Of a stretch of 64,000 nucleotides of DNA, positions 1 to 8,148 are shown piece after piece (positions within the stretch are counted from its first letter, which is position 1; each line of letters begins with the position of its first letter). The stretch is from Ciceribacter sichuanensis (GTDB taxonomy: Bacteria; Pseudomonadota; Alphaproteobacteria; Rhizobiales; Rhizobiaceae): NCBI RefSeq assembly GCF_024055605.1, contig NZ_JAMXLX010000011.1, forward strand, positions 1 to 64,000. The letters are read 5' to 3'. Under the pieces are notes generated by a model that saw only the letters and a program-made list of their open reading frames with translations, had not been told where the DNA came from and did not search any database. The position numbers and the translations under genes were made by a program.

Positions 1-1
1 C

Positions 2-109
2 TTTAACCGAATGAAGCACTTCCGTCGGCTTTCAACCCGATACGACCGCAGAACCATTCATTTCAAAGGCGTCATCCATCTCGTTGCCGCTATGCTTTGG
101 CTCCGATGA
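2..109 (+). mobile_element. IS5-family transposase, C-terminal end (gene runs off the left edge)
   Basis: An open frame enters from the left edge and ends at TGA 107-109. Its last residues read FNRMKHFRRLSTRYDRRTIH and finish in AAMLWLR. The N-R-x-K-x-F-R-R-x-x-T-R-Y-D stretch and the WLR terminus are typical of the extreme C-terminus of IS5-superfamily (IS427/IS1031-like) DDE transposases. Only about 35 codons are inside the window, so the catalytic residues cannot be seen. The right inverted repeat should lie just after the stop, around 110-150, but with one end visible I cannot define it. The element abuts the 3' end of the broken gene on the opposite strand (149-562), so it probably inserted there. 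Confidence 0.7.
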
Positions 110-148
110 ATGTCGATTCGTCCTAGGCCCCCATCGTCCAAAACAACA

Positions 149-562
149 TCAAGAGAACCGCCATCCCCGGCGATGGATAGCGTTGAAATCGTGGGCGATG
201 GTGTTGACGAAATCCTCAACGCCTGAATATCCCAGCTGCTTAATTTGCTTCTCGTGCCGGTTCTTTATGTGGATGAGGCCCCACGCGTCGGTTCCGTTTC
301 GAAGCCTGATCTTCCCGGGCTGCCGATGGATAGCTGCAGCGATTTCAGGCGTGATCTCTCCGAAATCAAGTGAGCCCTGGGGATTTGATACAAAGGTTTC
401 AGGCGACCTTTTGGCGGCATTTTCTGATCCAAGGATTACATCCAGATCCGTGCTCGCTACTTCTTCTGACAGATCGGTCATCCCTTCCACGCCTGCGAAG
501 CGGGGATCGAGAACCATGGCGGCATACCACGACTTCAGGTACCCTAACGAATGGCCATCATT
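149..562 (-). pseudogene. Truncated phage/ICE polyprotein fragment with PBECR-like nuclease domain
   Basis: The minus strand is open from just after a stop at 563-565 down to a TGA at 149-151. Protein-like sequence precedes the first ATG (515-517): NDGHSLGYLKSWYAAM then continues in frame, so the original start has been lost. The C-terminal half contains GKIRLRNGTDAWGLIHIKNR and an FVNTIAHDFNAIHRR segment, which resemble the PBECR (barnase-EndoU-ColicinE5-RelE-like) nuclease domains at the end of very large phage and ICE polyproteins. The frame stops soon after this, next to the IS5 tail at 2-109, consistent with disruption by the insertion. I read it as a dead remnant. The family assignment comes from sequence impression only. 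Confidence 0.45.
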
Positions 563-831
563 CTAGGGGACACGCTGAGACATATCGATACGGAAAAAAC
601 TACTAAGCGACTGATAAACATTGATGAAATATGATGATCTGAGCCGTCCTGAAATCCTTGTATGACGGACACCCTCTCCGCCATTCGGGTTCAATAGTTC
701 ATATTTGCGAACGGCTGTCGTCGCTTACCTCTTGCCTCCAGCTTTTCGGAAGCACTTCGAGATCAGCGATGTCGGCGGGCTGATCCGTGACGTTCGTGGC
801 TGGGTAAAGCCTGCCAGCCTCCAGCTTTAAA

Positions 832-1257
832 TCATTTTAGCTTTGCCGCGTTAGTGCGCTTCCCAACGGATTGACCTGCCTCATCCAGCAATCGCCGGAA
901 GCTTGGGCATTCCATATGTGAGGGCGCGCGGCAGTTGGCGACGTGGCGGAGTGTTTCACGCAGCGCGGTCAGTTCGTGAATCTGTCGGTCGATCTCGTCG
1001 GCCTTCTCGCGAAACACGTCGCGTGACAGTTCTGGCATGCCGTTTCGGCCGAACATGCCGGCAATTTCATCAAGCGAGAAGCCCGCCGATTTTCCCATTG
1101 CTATGAGCTTGAGTTGCAACAGCACCTCGGGCGGAAACTGCCGTCGCAGTCCATGCCGGGAAACCGAGGAAATCAAACCTTCCTCCTCGTAATAGCGCAG
1201 CGCGGAAGGCTTCATTCCGCTTCGTGCAGCAACCTCTCCGATATCCAGAAATTTCAT
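832..1257 (-). CDS. MerR-family transcriptional regulator
   Basis: A 141-aa one-component regulator. The N-terminus (MKFLDIGEVAARSGMKPSAL) is a MerR winged helix-turn-helix, followed by RYYEEEGLI, the dimerisation helix and a C-terminal segment with two cysteines (NC...ECPSF). It lacks the four-cysteine CxxCxC cluster of SoxR, so it should not be called SoxR. An upstream in-frame ATG at 1314 would add 19 residues that do not resemble the family and would run through the operator, so ATG 1257 was chosen. It is divergent from the MFS transporter at 1324, with only 66 bp and a near-perfect dyad between them. That is the usual arrangement for a regulator controlling an exporter. The ligand is unknown. 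Confidence 0.85.
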   Translation of the reverse strand: MKFLDIGEVAARSGMKPSALRYYEEEGLISSVSRHGLRRQFPPEVLLQLKLIAMGKSAGFSLDEIAGMFGRNGMPELSRDVFREKADEIDRQIHELTALRETLRHVANCRAPSHMECPSFRRLLDEAGQSVGKRTNAAKLK

Positions 1258-1263
1258 GCTTGA

Positions 1264-1281
1264 CCTCAAGTTGGCTTGAAG
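1264..1281. promoter_or_regulatory. MerR/SoxR-type dyad operator between regulator and MFS gene
   Basis: CCTCAAG (1264-1270), TTGG, CTTGAAG (1275-1281): a dyad with a single mismatch between its 7-bp arms. It resembles the CCTCAAG...CTTGAGG operators of the SoxR branch of MerR proteins. A TTGACC -35-like hexamer (1260-1265) on the plus strand overlaps its left edge, as expected for MerR promoters where the operator sits in a long spacer. The matching -10 is weak, so the promoter itself is less certain. Confidence 0.6.
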
Positions 1282-1323
1282 TGGCAGCCTGCTCTCGACC
1301 TGAATTCTAAGCAAGAGGGCATT

Positions 1324-2571
1324 ATGATGGAACAGACGAAACCACGCTTATCAACGAATTCGCACGCAGGTATCACGATCACGCTGACACTCGCCATGCT
1401 GCTGGCGGCGCTCGGCACCAGCATTGCCAATATCGCCTTGCCCATGCTGGCGATAGCGTTCTCCGCGCCTTTTGCTCAGGTGCAGGCGGTGGTCGTCGCC
1501 TATCTCGCGGCCCTGACGGTTTCCGTTGTTATCGCCGGCCGGCTTGGCGACCGTTACGGACTGAAATCCATGCTTGTTTCAGGTTTGATCCTTTTCACTG
1601 TAGGATCTCTGCTCTGCGCGCTCTCGCCGAACCTGTGGCTGTTGATAGGCGCACGTCTCATACAGGGCGTCGGTGCCGCTTTTCTCATGACGCTCGCCAT
1701 GGCTCTGACGCGTCAGATGGCAAAGGATGCGCGCATGGGGCGGGCCATGGGCCTGCTCGGCACTGTGTCTGCATTGGGAACAGCACTTGGTCCTGCACTC
1801 GGCGGCCTATTGATCCCCGTCACCGGGTGGCGCGGAATCTTCTGGGTGCAGATACCGCTGGCCCTTTTGGCGTTGATCCTCGCCGTCAAGATGCTGCCGG
1901 GTGACGGGGAAAAAGGAAAGACGCCGTCTGCAAGTATGTGGTCGGTGATGAACCGGAGCCTCCTGCCCAACCTTGTCATTAACATATTAGTCGCCGCGGT
2001 CATGATGACGACGCTTGTGGTCGGCCCATTCTACCTCAGCCTCGGGCTAGGACTGGAGGCAAGCCATGTCGGGTTCATCATGGCAGTCGGTCCGGTCGTT
2101 TCCATTCTAAGCGGCGTTCCGTCCGGCCGGATCGTCGACGCCTTGGGGAGCGGCCGCGTGCTTGTCATCGGGCTTATTCTGTTGGTTGCCGGAGCTTTTC
2201 TCCTGGCGTTCTTGCCAAACCTGACGGGCATCGTTGGCTATATATTGTCTATCGTTGTCCTCACTCCGGGCTATCAGCTGTTTCAGTCCGCCAACAATAC
2301 GGCCGCACTGGCGGATGTATCCAAGGACCGGCGCGGCACGGTTTCCGGCATCCTCAACCTGTCGCGCAACATCGGCCTGATCGCGGGTGCATCGTTGATG
2401 GGGGGCATTTTCGCTCTTGCTGTCGGGACCGGGGAGTTCACCACCGCCTCCGCTTCAGCCATCGGCGCCGGGATGCGGCTGACCTTCCTGTCCGCCGGCG
2501 GGATGATGCTGGTTGCTATTGCTATTGCCGTGGCCTTCGGACACCGCAATTCCGCTCCAACTTCGATTTGA
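1324..2571 (+). CDS. MFS multidrug-type transporter
   Basis: A 415-aa polytopic inner-membrane protein of the major facilitator superfamily, probably a proton-coupled drug exporter. Features: hydrophobic helices along the whole length; the MFS signature GRLGDRYGLK between helices 2 and 3; RLIQGVGAAF in helix 4; and GTALGPALGG, matching the antiporter motif C of drug exporters (gxxxGPxxGG). Start ATG 1324 or 1327 lies after a purine-rich AAGAGGG; the ATG at 1276 would overlap the operator. It is divergent from the MerR gene, which probably induces it. The substrate cannot be read from sequence. Confidence 0.85.
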   Translation: MMEQTKPRLSTNSHAGITITLTLAMLLAALGTSIANIALPMLAIAFSAPFAQVQAVVVAYLAALTVSVVIAGRLGDRYGLKSMLVSGLILFTVGSLLCALSPNLWLLIGARLIQGVGAAFLMTLAMALTRQMAKDARMGRAMGLLGTVSALGTALGPALGGLLIPVTGWRGIFWVQIPLALLALILAVKMLPGDGEKGKTPSASMWSVMNRSLLPNLVINILVAAVMMTTLVVGPFYLSLGLGLEASHVGFIMAVGPVVSILSGVPSGRIVDALGSGRVLVIGLILLVAGAFLLAFLPNLTGIVGYILSIVVLTPGYQLFQSANNTAALADVSKDRRGTVSGILNLSRNIGLIAGASLMGGIFALAVGTGEFTTASASAIGAGMRLTFLSAGGMMLVAIAIAVAFGHRNSAPTSI

Positions 2572-2735
2572 TCGCCTTGCCTGGGTAATCGGCGCCTGGA
2601 CCGCCGATTGCCATATGGACTGGATGACGTTCATGACGTCATGGCCTGCGGCTAAGTCCCGCATTCGTCATCGTTCCGATCGTCTACGGCCTTTTGAACG
2701 CCTTCGTGATCTCCGCTTTTCTTCGATATGGCGTT

Positions 2736-3635
2736 TTACAGAAGCTCCCTTTTCAGGAGGATCTCGAGCCAGTCGGCGAAGACCTGCAATCTGCGGGAAA
2801 GATGCCGGCGATGCGGGTAAAGCAGCGTCATAGGCATGGGTTCCGCCCGGTGATGCGGCATGACTTCCACCAGTTCGCCGGCGTCAAGATGTTCCCGGAC
2901 ATCATAGGCCGGGATCTGTATGAGGCCGAGGCCGGCGAGGCAGCATGCGATATAGGCTTCCGCACTGTTGACGGTAACGCGACCATGCAAGGGCATCGTC
3001 CGTAGCCCGCCATGCTCGAGCCATTCCCAGTCCTCGACCCTACCGGTGGACGGCGACGCGTAGTTGACGGCGGAGTGGCCGGCGAGGTCGTCGGGAGTGC
3101 TCGGGATACCGTGCCGTGCCAGATAGCCGGGGCTCGCGACGTTGAGCAGCGGCAGCTTGCCGATCGGTCTTGCGATCAGGCCTGAATCGTCGAGCGGCCC
3201 GACCCGCAACACGCAATCGATGCCATCCTCGACCAAGTCCACGGCACGGTCGGTGACGCCGAGATCCACATGGATCTGCGGATATCGATCGAGAAAATCC
3301 GGCAGTGCTGGCGCGATGATCAGCCGCCCTATCCTGCCCGGCACGTCGATCCGGAGCCTGCCCGACGGTTGCGCGGCCGTCTGCTTGAACAGGTTTTCCG
3401 TATCCTCGACATCGGACACGACCCGTTGGCACCTGTCATAGAAGACGAGCCCGTCCTGCGTCGGCGAGACCTTGCGGGTGGTGCGATGGAGCAGGCTTGC
3501 CCCGACGCGGCCCTCCAGTTCCTGGACGGCTGCCGAGACGGAGGAACGCGGGATGCCGAGTGTATCCGCGGCACGGGTGAAACTCGCGCAGTCGACGACG
3601 CGCATGAAGATGCGAAACAGGTCGATACGGTCCAC
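2736..3635 (-). CDS. LysR-family transcriptional regulator
   Basis: About 299 aa. The N-terminal winged HTH reads (M)DRIDLFRIFMRVVDCASFTR, then AADTLGIPRSSVSAAVQELE, followed by a type-2 periplasmic-binding-fold effector domain. The N-terminal style is that of the CrgA/aromatic-aldehyde-type LTTR subgroup that often sits beside oxidoreductases. The start is taken as GTG 3635 because it gives the usual family N-terminus; a TTG at 3650 would add five residues. It is divergent from the SDR gene at 3770, with a perfect dyad between (3663-3681). It likely autoregulates and controls the SDR. Confidence 0.85.
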   Translation of the reverse strand: MDRIDLFRIFMRVVDCASFTRAADTLGIPRSSVSAAVQELEGRVGASLLHRTTRKVSPTQDGLVFYDRCQRVVSDVEDTENLFKQTAAQPSGRLRIDVPGRIGRLIIAPALPDFLDRYPQIHVDLGVTDRAVDLVEDGIDCVLRVGPLDDSGLIARPIGKLPLLNVASPGYLARHGIPSTPDDLAGHSAVNYASPSTGRVEDWEWLEHGGLRTMPLHGRVTVNSAEAYIACCLAGLGLIQIPAYDVREHLDAGELVEVMPHHRAEPMPMTLLYPHRRHLSRRLQVFADWLEILLKRELL

Positions 3636-3662
3636 GATTCCACGCTCCAATTGGTCGGATTC

Positions 3663-3681
3663 TCTGACAAGTGATGTCAGA
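3663..3681. promoter_or_regulatory. Candidate LysR operator (7-bp perfect dyad)
   Basis: TCTGACA (3663-3669), AGTGA, TGTCAGA (3675-3681): a perfect 7-bp inverted repeat with a 5-bp spacer. It also satisfies the T-N11-A rule for LysR-type regulators. It lies about 30 bp upstream of the LysR start and about 90 bp upstream of the divergent SDR gene. Confidence 0.6.
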
Positions 3682-3769
3682 CGTCCGCGCTTTATCGGGA
3701 ATTTCTAGACGATATCTTCCCTTGACGAAAGCGATCAGTCGGACCGCGAAGAGGCAAAGGAAGCATTCC

Positions 3770-4543
3770 ATGGCAACCCATAGTATCAAGGGCAAGACCG
3801 TCATCATCGGTGGCGGCGCAAAGAACCTCGGCGGCTTGATCGCCCGAGATTTTGCCGCAAACGGCGCGAAAGCCGTCGCTATTCATTACAACAGCCCCGC
3901 AACGAAGGCCGATGCCGAGGCAACGGTCGCGGCGGTGAAGGCGGCCGGCGCCGAAGCTGCTGCCTTTCAGGCCGACCTCACCACGGCGGGCGCAATGGAA
4001 AAGCTGTTCGCCGATGCGGTCGCCGCCTTCGGCAAGCCGGACATTGCGATCAATACCGTCGGCAAGGTGCTGAAGAAGCCGATCCTCGACATCTCCGAGG
4101 CGGAGTATGACGAGATGAGTGCGGTGAATGCCAAGACGGCCTTCTTCTTCCTCAAGGAAGCCGGACGCCACCTCAATGACAACGGCGCCATTGTCACGCT
4201 GGTGACATCGCTGCTCGGGGCCTTCACGCCCTTCTACTCGAGTTATGCCGGCACCAAGGCGCCGGTCGAGCATTTCACCCGCGCAGCGGCCAAGGAGTTC
4301 GGCGACCGGGGCATCTCGGTGACGGCAATCGGCCCCGGCCCGATGGACACCTCGTTCTTCTACGGCCAGGAAAGCGCAGATGCGCAGGCCTACCACAAGA
4401 GCGCCGCAGCGCTGTCGAAGTTCTCGAAGACCGGTCTGACCGATATCGAGGACATCGCTCCCTACATTCGCTTCCTTGTCACTGAGGGATGGTGGATGAC
4501 CGGCCAGACCATTCTCGTCAACGGTGGTTACACCACGAAATGA
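3770..4543 (+). CDS. SDR-family oxidoreductase
   Basis: A 257-aa classical short-chain dehydrogenase/reductase. The Rossmann glycine motif appears as GGGAKNLGG, a variant of TGxxxGIG, followed by HYNSP. NTVGKV takes the place of the NAG motif. The catalytic pair is SSYAGTK (Tyr-x3-Lys) preceded by TSLLG, and the C-terminus has MTGQTILVNGGY. This organisation is common in 3-oxoacyl-ACP-reductase-like SDRs with NADP preference. ATG 3770 follows AAAGGAAGC; the in-frame ATG at 3671 would begin inside the operator dyad. Its neighbour is the divergent LysR regulator. The substrate is unknown. Confidence 0.88.
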   Translation: MATHSIKGKTVIIGGGAKNLGGLIARDFAANGAKAVAIHYNSPATKADAEATVAAVKAAGAEAAAFQADLTTAGAMEKLFADAVAAFGKPDIAINTVGKVLKKPILDISEAEYDEMSAVNAKTAFFFLKEAGRHLNDNGAIVTLVTSLLGAFTPFYSSYAGTKAPVEHFTRAAAKEFGDRGISVTAIGPGPMDTSFFYGQESADAQAYHKSAAALSKFSKTGLTDIEDIAPYIRFLVTEGWWMTGQTILVNGGYTTK

Positions 4544-4643
4544 CGACATCGGCGCCCTGTCCCGGCGGTCGGGGCGCCGGTCTCGGAACTCGTCGATCAT
4601 GATCCCGCGCCGTCAGCAAGAGGACGGGCGAAGTCCGGGTTCC

Positions 4644-5579
4644 CTAGGCCTTTCCCACAGCAGCAATCTCTTCCTTGTGAAGGAGGTTGGCGTCCTCGTC
4701 GAGGAAGGTTGCCGTGGCTTTGTCATCACCGAGTTCCACCAGCATGAAGCCAAGTTGCGAGGCCGAGAACGTATCGCCGGCGTGTTTGCCGATGGGTCTC
4801 GTTCGGGAACCTGCGCCCGAAACCAGATAGGTAACCGGCCCCTGCCTGATGGCTTCGAGATCGTGATCGTGGCCGCTCATGTAGATCTGAGCGCCGTATT
4901 TTTCCATCAGCGGCTTGACCCGCTCGACCATGATGGCCGTGTCGCCATGCTCTCCGCCTGAGAAGATCGGGTGATGCCCGACAAGGATCTTCCATTTCGC
5001 CGTACTTCTGGCGAGGGAGGCCTCCAGCCAGGCAAGCTGTCTTGCCGGGTCCCGTTCCAGACCCGTCATCCGATTCCACCAGGATTCCTCCCTGAGCGGT
5101 TCCGTATCGAGGAAGAAGAAATCCACCGACGCCGACGGCGTTACCGGCTTGCTGATGCTGTAGTAAACGGCCGGCATGGTCCAGCGCCTGCTCTTGGCGC
5201 TGTAGTCGATCTGTGCCTGAACGCTGCCGGTATGGTCGTGATTGCCGAGCACCACATACCATGGGCACTGCAATGAAGGCGCCGAATAAATGTTCTCGAA
5301 CGCGTTTTGCCAAAGAGTGTCGGATACGTCCTTGACGCCTGTCTCGTAGAAATTGTCGCCGGCCGAAATGACGAAGGAGATCTTCGCCTGCTCCGCTACC
5401 TTGGCCATGGCGCCCGCAACCTTCAGCGCACCCGCATGGTTGTCGGGTTCGCCCCAGTCACCGACCACGAGGAAAGACAGTCCGCCAGCGGATTGCGCGT
5501 GAGCAATCGGCAATCGGGCTCCGTTCGTAACGAAAAGGCCTCCGGCTCCGGCCAGCAGGGAACGGCGGCTGAATTGCAT
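4644..5579 (-). CDS. Tat-exported purple acid phosphatase-like metallophosphoesterase
   Basis: 311 aa. It begins with a twin-arginine signal (SRRSLLAGAGG, cleavage probably near AHAQS), so it should be exported folded. The calcineurin-fold metal motifs appear in order: GDWG, GDNFYE, GNHDH, GHHP and GHDHDLE. These give the dinuclear-metal ligand set, and the arrangement is closest to the small ACP5/tartrate-resistant acid phosphatase type. Its role is probably periplasmic phosphoester hydrolysis for phosphate scavenging. It stands alone between the SDR gene and the microprotein pair. No Pho-box was identified. Confidence 0.85.
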   Translation of the reverse strand: MQFSRRSLLAGAGGLFVTNGARLPIAHAQSAGGLSFLVVGDWGEPDNHAGALKVAGAMAKVAEQAKISFVISAGDNFYETGVKDVSDTLWQNAFENIYSAPSLQCPWYVVLGNHDHTGSVQAQIDYSAKSRRWTMPAVYYSISKPVTPSASVDFFFLDTEPLREESWWNRMTGLERDPARQLAWLEASLARSTAKWKILVGHHPIFSGGEHGDTAIMVERVKPLMEKYGAQIYMSGHDHDLEAIRQGPVTYLVSGAGSRTRPIGKHAGDTFSASQLGFMLVELGDDKATATFLDEDANLLHKEEIAAVGKA

Positions 5580-5798
5580 GGGCGATTGTCTCCGAAAGGC
5601 GTATTTTCCGCGATACTTATACTAGCTGTTTCGCTAAAATAATGTCGAATTCTTGTTTGCGGCCTGTCCGTCCTCTGGCACATATGCGGGCGAGACACCA
5701 AATGCTATAAGGAACAGTCGCCGGTCGCTCGCGGTGGGTCGTGGGCAGGGATGCCACAGCCTGAACGAGTTTTTGCCGATAGCCGAGGGTCAGGTCAA

Positions 5799-5924
5799 AT
5801 GCGTGCCATCGTCATCGTCATTATCGCTTCGGTGCTGAGCATCCTGGTGATCAAATATTCCAACAATCAGATTGGACAGTCCGAACTCCTCGCCTCGCCC
5901 ATTCAAACGGCCGGGCCTCGATAG
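5799..5924 (+). CDS. 41-aa single-pass membrane microprotein, copy 1
   Basis: ATG 5799 follows a GAGGGTCAGG ribosome-binding stretch and encodes 41 residues beginning MRAIVIVIIASVLSILVIKY. The N-terminal 18 residues form one transmembrane helix, and the soluble tail (SNNQIGQSELLASP...) is polar. A near-identical second copy follows at 6077-6202. Conservation of the protein (hydrophobic helix, KYS[ND]N junction, E-L-x-A-S-P tail) between the copies, while the DNA between them differs, is the main evidence that both are real. I do not recognise the family. Confidence 0.6.
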   Translation: MRAIVIVIIASVLSILVIKYSNNQIGQSELLASPIQTAGPR

Positions 5925-6076
5925 ATCTTTTGCCCGAGCACAACATGCCGGCTGGATCACGGCAATCTTCAAGATAATGAGCGATTGTATCGCATTTTAG
6001 CGAGTGATTTAGGTGCGTTGGAACCGGTTCGGTCATAATCACGGTGTTGCTCGAACCGCAGGGGCAATGCAAAGAA

Positions 6077-6202
6077 ATGAGAGCCATCTTCATCGTGCTG
6101 ATCGCTTCGGTGCTCAGTATCCTGATCTTCAAATATTCCGACAATTCGCTTGGAAACGGTGAATTGATGGCCTCGCCCCTTGGGGTCTCTTCGCGCTCCT
6201 GA
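6077..6202 (+). CDS. 41-aa single-pass membrane microprotein, copy 2
   Basis: A paralogue of 5799-5924 with the same length (41 aa): MRAIFIVLIASVLSILIFKY followed by SDNSLGNGELMASPLG. Substitutions are conservative inside the membrane helix (V/F, I/L, V/I, I/F). The ribosome-binding site is weaker (AAAGAA). The 152-bp spacer shows no obvious terminator, so the two may be cotranscribed or arise from a segmental duplication with separate promoters. It ends just before the convergent cobQ gene. Function unknown. Confidence 0.6.
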   Translation: MRAIFIVLIASVLSILIFKYSDNSLGNGELMASPLGVSSRS

Positions 6203-6223
6203 ACGCATTGCGTTTGCGTGCTG

Positions 6224-7678
6224 TCAGCCCATGAATGTCTTCAGCCATTCCGGCGAGAGCCTTTCTTCCAGTTCGGTCGCAACGGCGTCGAGAGCCATTT
6301 CGACCCCTTCCCGATAGTTCTGTCCCCCGCCGTCGATGCCGAAACTCGCAAGCAAGCGGGCGCGATAGATGTCGCTCGAAAACAATCCGTGCAGATAGGT
6401 TCCGCTGATCTGACCGTCTGTGGAAATCGCACCGTCAGGTCGTCCGTCGATGGCGACCGAAGGGCGCGAGCAATCCGGCCCACGGGTGATGCCGAGATGG
6501 ATCTCGTAGCCAGAAAGCGGCGCGTCATATTCGATCGACCGGGCGAAGCTGTTTCGCACGGTTTTTTCCGGCGCCATTTCCGTCTCGATGTCGAGCAGGC
6601 CAAGCCCCGGCACAGACCGGCTCTCGCCTTCCAGACCCAGCGGATCGGAAACGACGCGGCCGAGCATCTGGTAGCCGCCACAAATGCCGATCACCCGTCC
6701 GCCGCGTCGCACATGTGCGGCAAGATCGTTCTCCCAGCCTTGTGCACGAAAATCCTCAAGGTCGCCGATCGTCGCCTTCGAACCGGGCAGGATGACGAGA
6801 CCCGCATCGGCAGGCAGGCGCTCTCCCGGCCTGACGAAGACCAGTTCCACCTGGGGTTCTGAGGCCAGCGGATCGAAATCGTCGAAATTGGCGATGCGCG
6901 ACAGCACCGGCACCGCGATCTTCAACGCCCCTGCCTTGCCTTCCGCCAGTCGTTCGAGAACGACCGAATCCTCCGCTGGCAGCCGTCCCGCGGCCTTCAG
7001 CCATGGAATGACGCCGAAGCATGGCCAGCCGGTGAAGCGGCCGATCGCCTCTATCCCATCGGAAAACAGCGAGATGTCGCCCCTGAACTTGTTGATGATG
7101 TATCCGGCAATCTGCTGCCGGTCCTCCTCCGGAAGGATCGTATGCGTGCCGACCAGGGAGGCGATCACGCCGCCGCGGTCGATATCGCCCACCAGCACGA
7201 CCGGAATATCCGCGCGTCGGGCAAAACCCATATTGGCGATGTCGCCCGCCCTCAGGTTGATTTCCGCAGGCGACCCCGCGCCCTCGACGATTACGAGGTC
7301 TGCGCCGCGCCGCACATGTTCGTAGCTTTCCATCACGGCGTCGAGGAGTTGCGGCTTGAGCCGCTGGTAATCCCTGCCCTTCGCCTGCCCGAACACCCTG
7401 CCCTGCACGATGATCTGGCTGCCGGTTTCGGACTGGGGCTTCAACAGAACCGGGTTCATGTGGACGGAGGACGGAACCCGGGCGGCCATGGCCTGCAGCC
7501 ATTGCGCTCGCCCGATCTCCCCACCGTCATCGGAAACGGCGGCGTTGTTGGACATGTTCTGCGGCTTGAACGGCCGCACCTTCAGGCCGCGGTTCGCGGC
7601 AAGCCGGCAAAGTCCTGCCACCAGTATCGTCTTTCCGACATCGGAGCCGGTTCCCTGCAGCATGACGGCCTTGCTCAT
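6224..7678 (-). CDS. cobQ: Cobyric acid synthase CobQ
   Basis: 484 aa, the expected length. It catalyses the four ATP- and glutamine-dependent amidations of adenosylcobyrinic a,c-diamide in late cobalamin synthesis. The N-terminal dethiobiotin-synthetase-like domain starts MLQGTGSDVGKT (P-loop) and contains KPQNMSNNA. The C-terminal class-I glutamine amidotransferase-like domain has ICGGYQMLG (nucleophile Cys) and a late YLHGLF histidine. No other cob genes are adjacent. In this window its product matters as a cofactor for the corrinoid proteins at 51-61 kb. No cobalamin riboswitch was recognised upstream. Confidence 0.95.
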   Translation of the reverse strand: MSKAVMLQGTGSDVGKTILVAGLCRLAANRGLKVRPFKPQNMSNNAAVSDDGGEIGRAQWLQAMAARVPSSVHMNPVLLKPQSETGSQIIVQGRVFGQAKGRDYQRLKPQLLDAVMESYEHVRRGADLVIVEGAGSPAEINLRAGDIANMGFARRADIPVVLVGDIDRGGVIASLVGTHTILPEEDRQQIAGYIINKFRGDISLFSDGIEAIGRFTGWPCFGVIPWLKAAGRLPAEDSVVLERLAEGKAGALKIAVPVLSRIANFDDFDPLASEPQVELVFVRPGERLPADAGLVILPGSKATIGDLEDFRAQGWENDLAAHVRRGGRVIGICGGYQMLGRVVSDPLGLEGESRSVPGLGLLDIETEMAPEKTVRNSFARSIEYDAPLSGYEIHLGITRGPDCSRPSVAIDGRPDGAISTDGQISGTYLHGLFSSDIYRARLLASFGIDGGGQNYREGVEMALDAVATELEERLSPEWLKTFMG

Positions 7679-7923
7679 CGCGTCTCTCTTTCGTCTCTCG
7701 CAAATCGCAAAGTCATTGTTCTGCCATGTTTTAGCCGGGCATTCGCGCCGAATGTTAATGCTGTGACTGCGCTGCGACAGCTTGCCGCCGGGGATGATCG
7801 TTCACTTGTCATTTTGCGACACGGAATGGCGGCCCCAGCCACAACGGCGCGATCAAAGAGGATTATGAGCCAGAGCGAAAAGACAACACAAGGCCGAAAG
7901 GCCATGAGTCCGGAGGACATCCA

Positions 7924-8064
7924 ATGCTTTATATCGTGCAGAACAACAATGGTCTGAACATTGCCTGGAACGGCCGCGCTCCGAAGAAGCCCTCGCTCCT
8001 CCATTGGGAAGAACTTTTTCCGCGGATCACGATGGCGACCCGCCGCAATGGTCGGTCCAAGTAA
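7924..8064 (+). CDS. 46-aa small protein, unknown function
   Basis: ATG 7924 sits 5-6 bases after a strong Shine-Dalgarno (CCGGAGGACATCC). It encodes 46 residues starting MLYIVQNNNGLNIAWNGRAP and ending in an Arg/Lys-rich tail (RITMATRRNGRSK). No signal peptide or membrane helix. A strong intrinsic terminator follows 48 bp later (8112-8148), so the gene looks like its own short transcription unit. I do not recognise the family. Confidence 0.6.
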   Translation: MLYIVQNNNGLNIAWNGRAPKKPSLLHWEELFPRITMATRRNGRSK

Positions 8065-8111
8065 TCGGAAACTGATGATAATGCGGATCGCCCGTCAGGC
8101 GGTGCGGATGA

Positions 8112-8148
8112 AAAAAGCGGCGCAATCTGAGAGTTGGCGCCGCTTTTT
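8112..8148 (+). terminator. Intrinsic terminator after the 46-aa gene
   Basis: AAAAAGCGGCGC (8112-8123), 13-nt loop, GCGCCGC (8137-8143), then five T. It reads as a rho-independent terminator on the plus strand, and the A-tract allows some function on the other strand too. Confidence 0.85.

Noticed and set aside
832..1257. MerR regulator as SoxR
   Set aside because: The operator is SoxR-like but the protein lacks the four-cysteine [2Fe-2S] motif.
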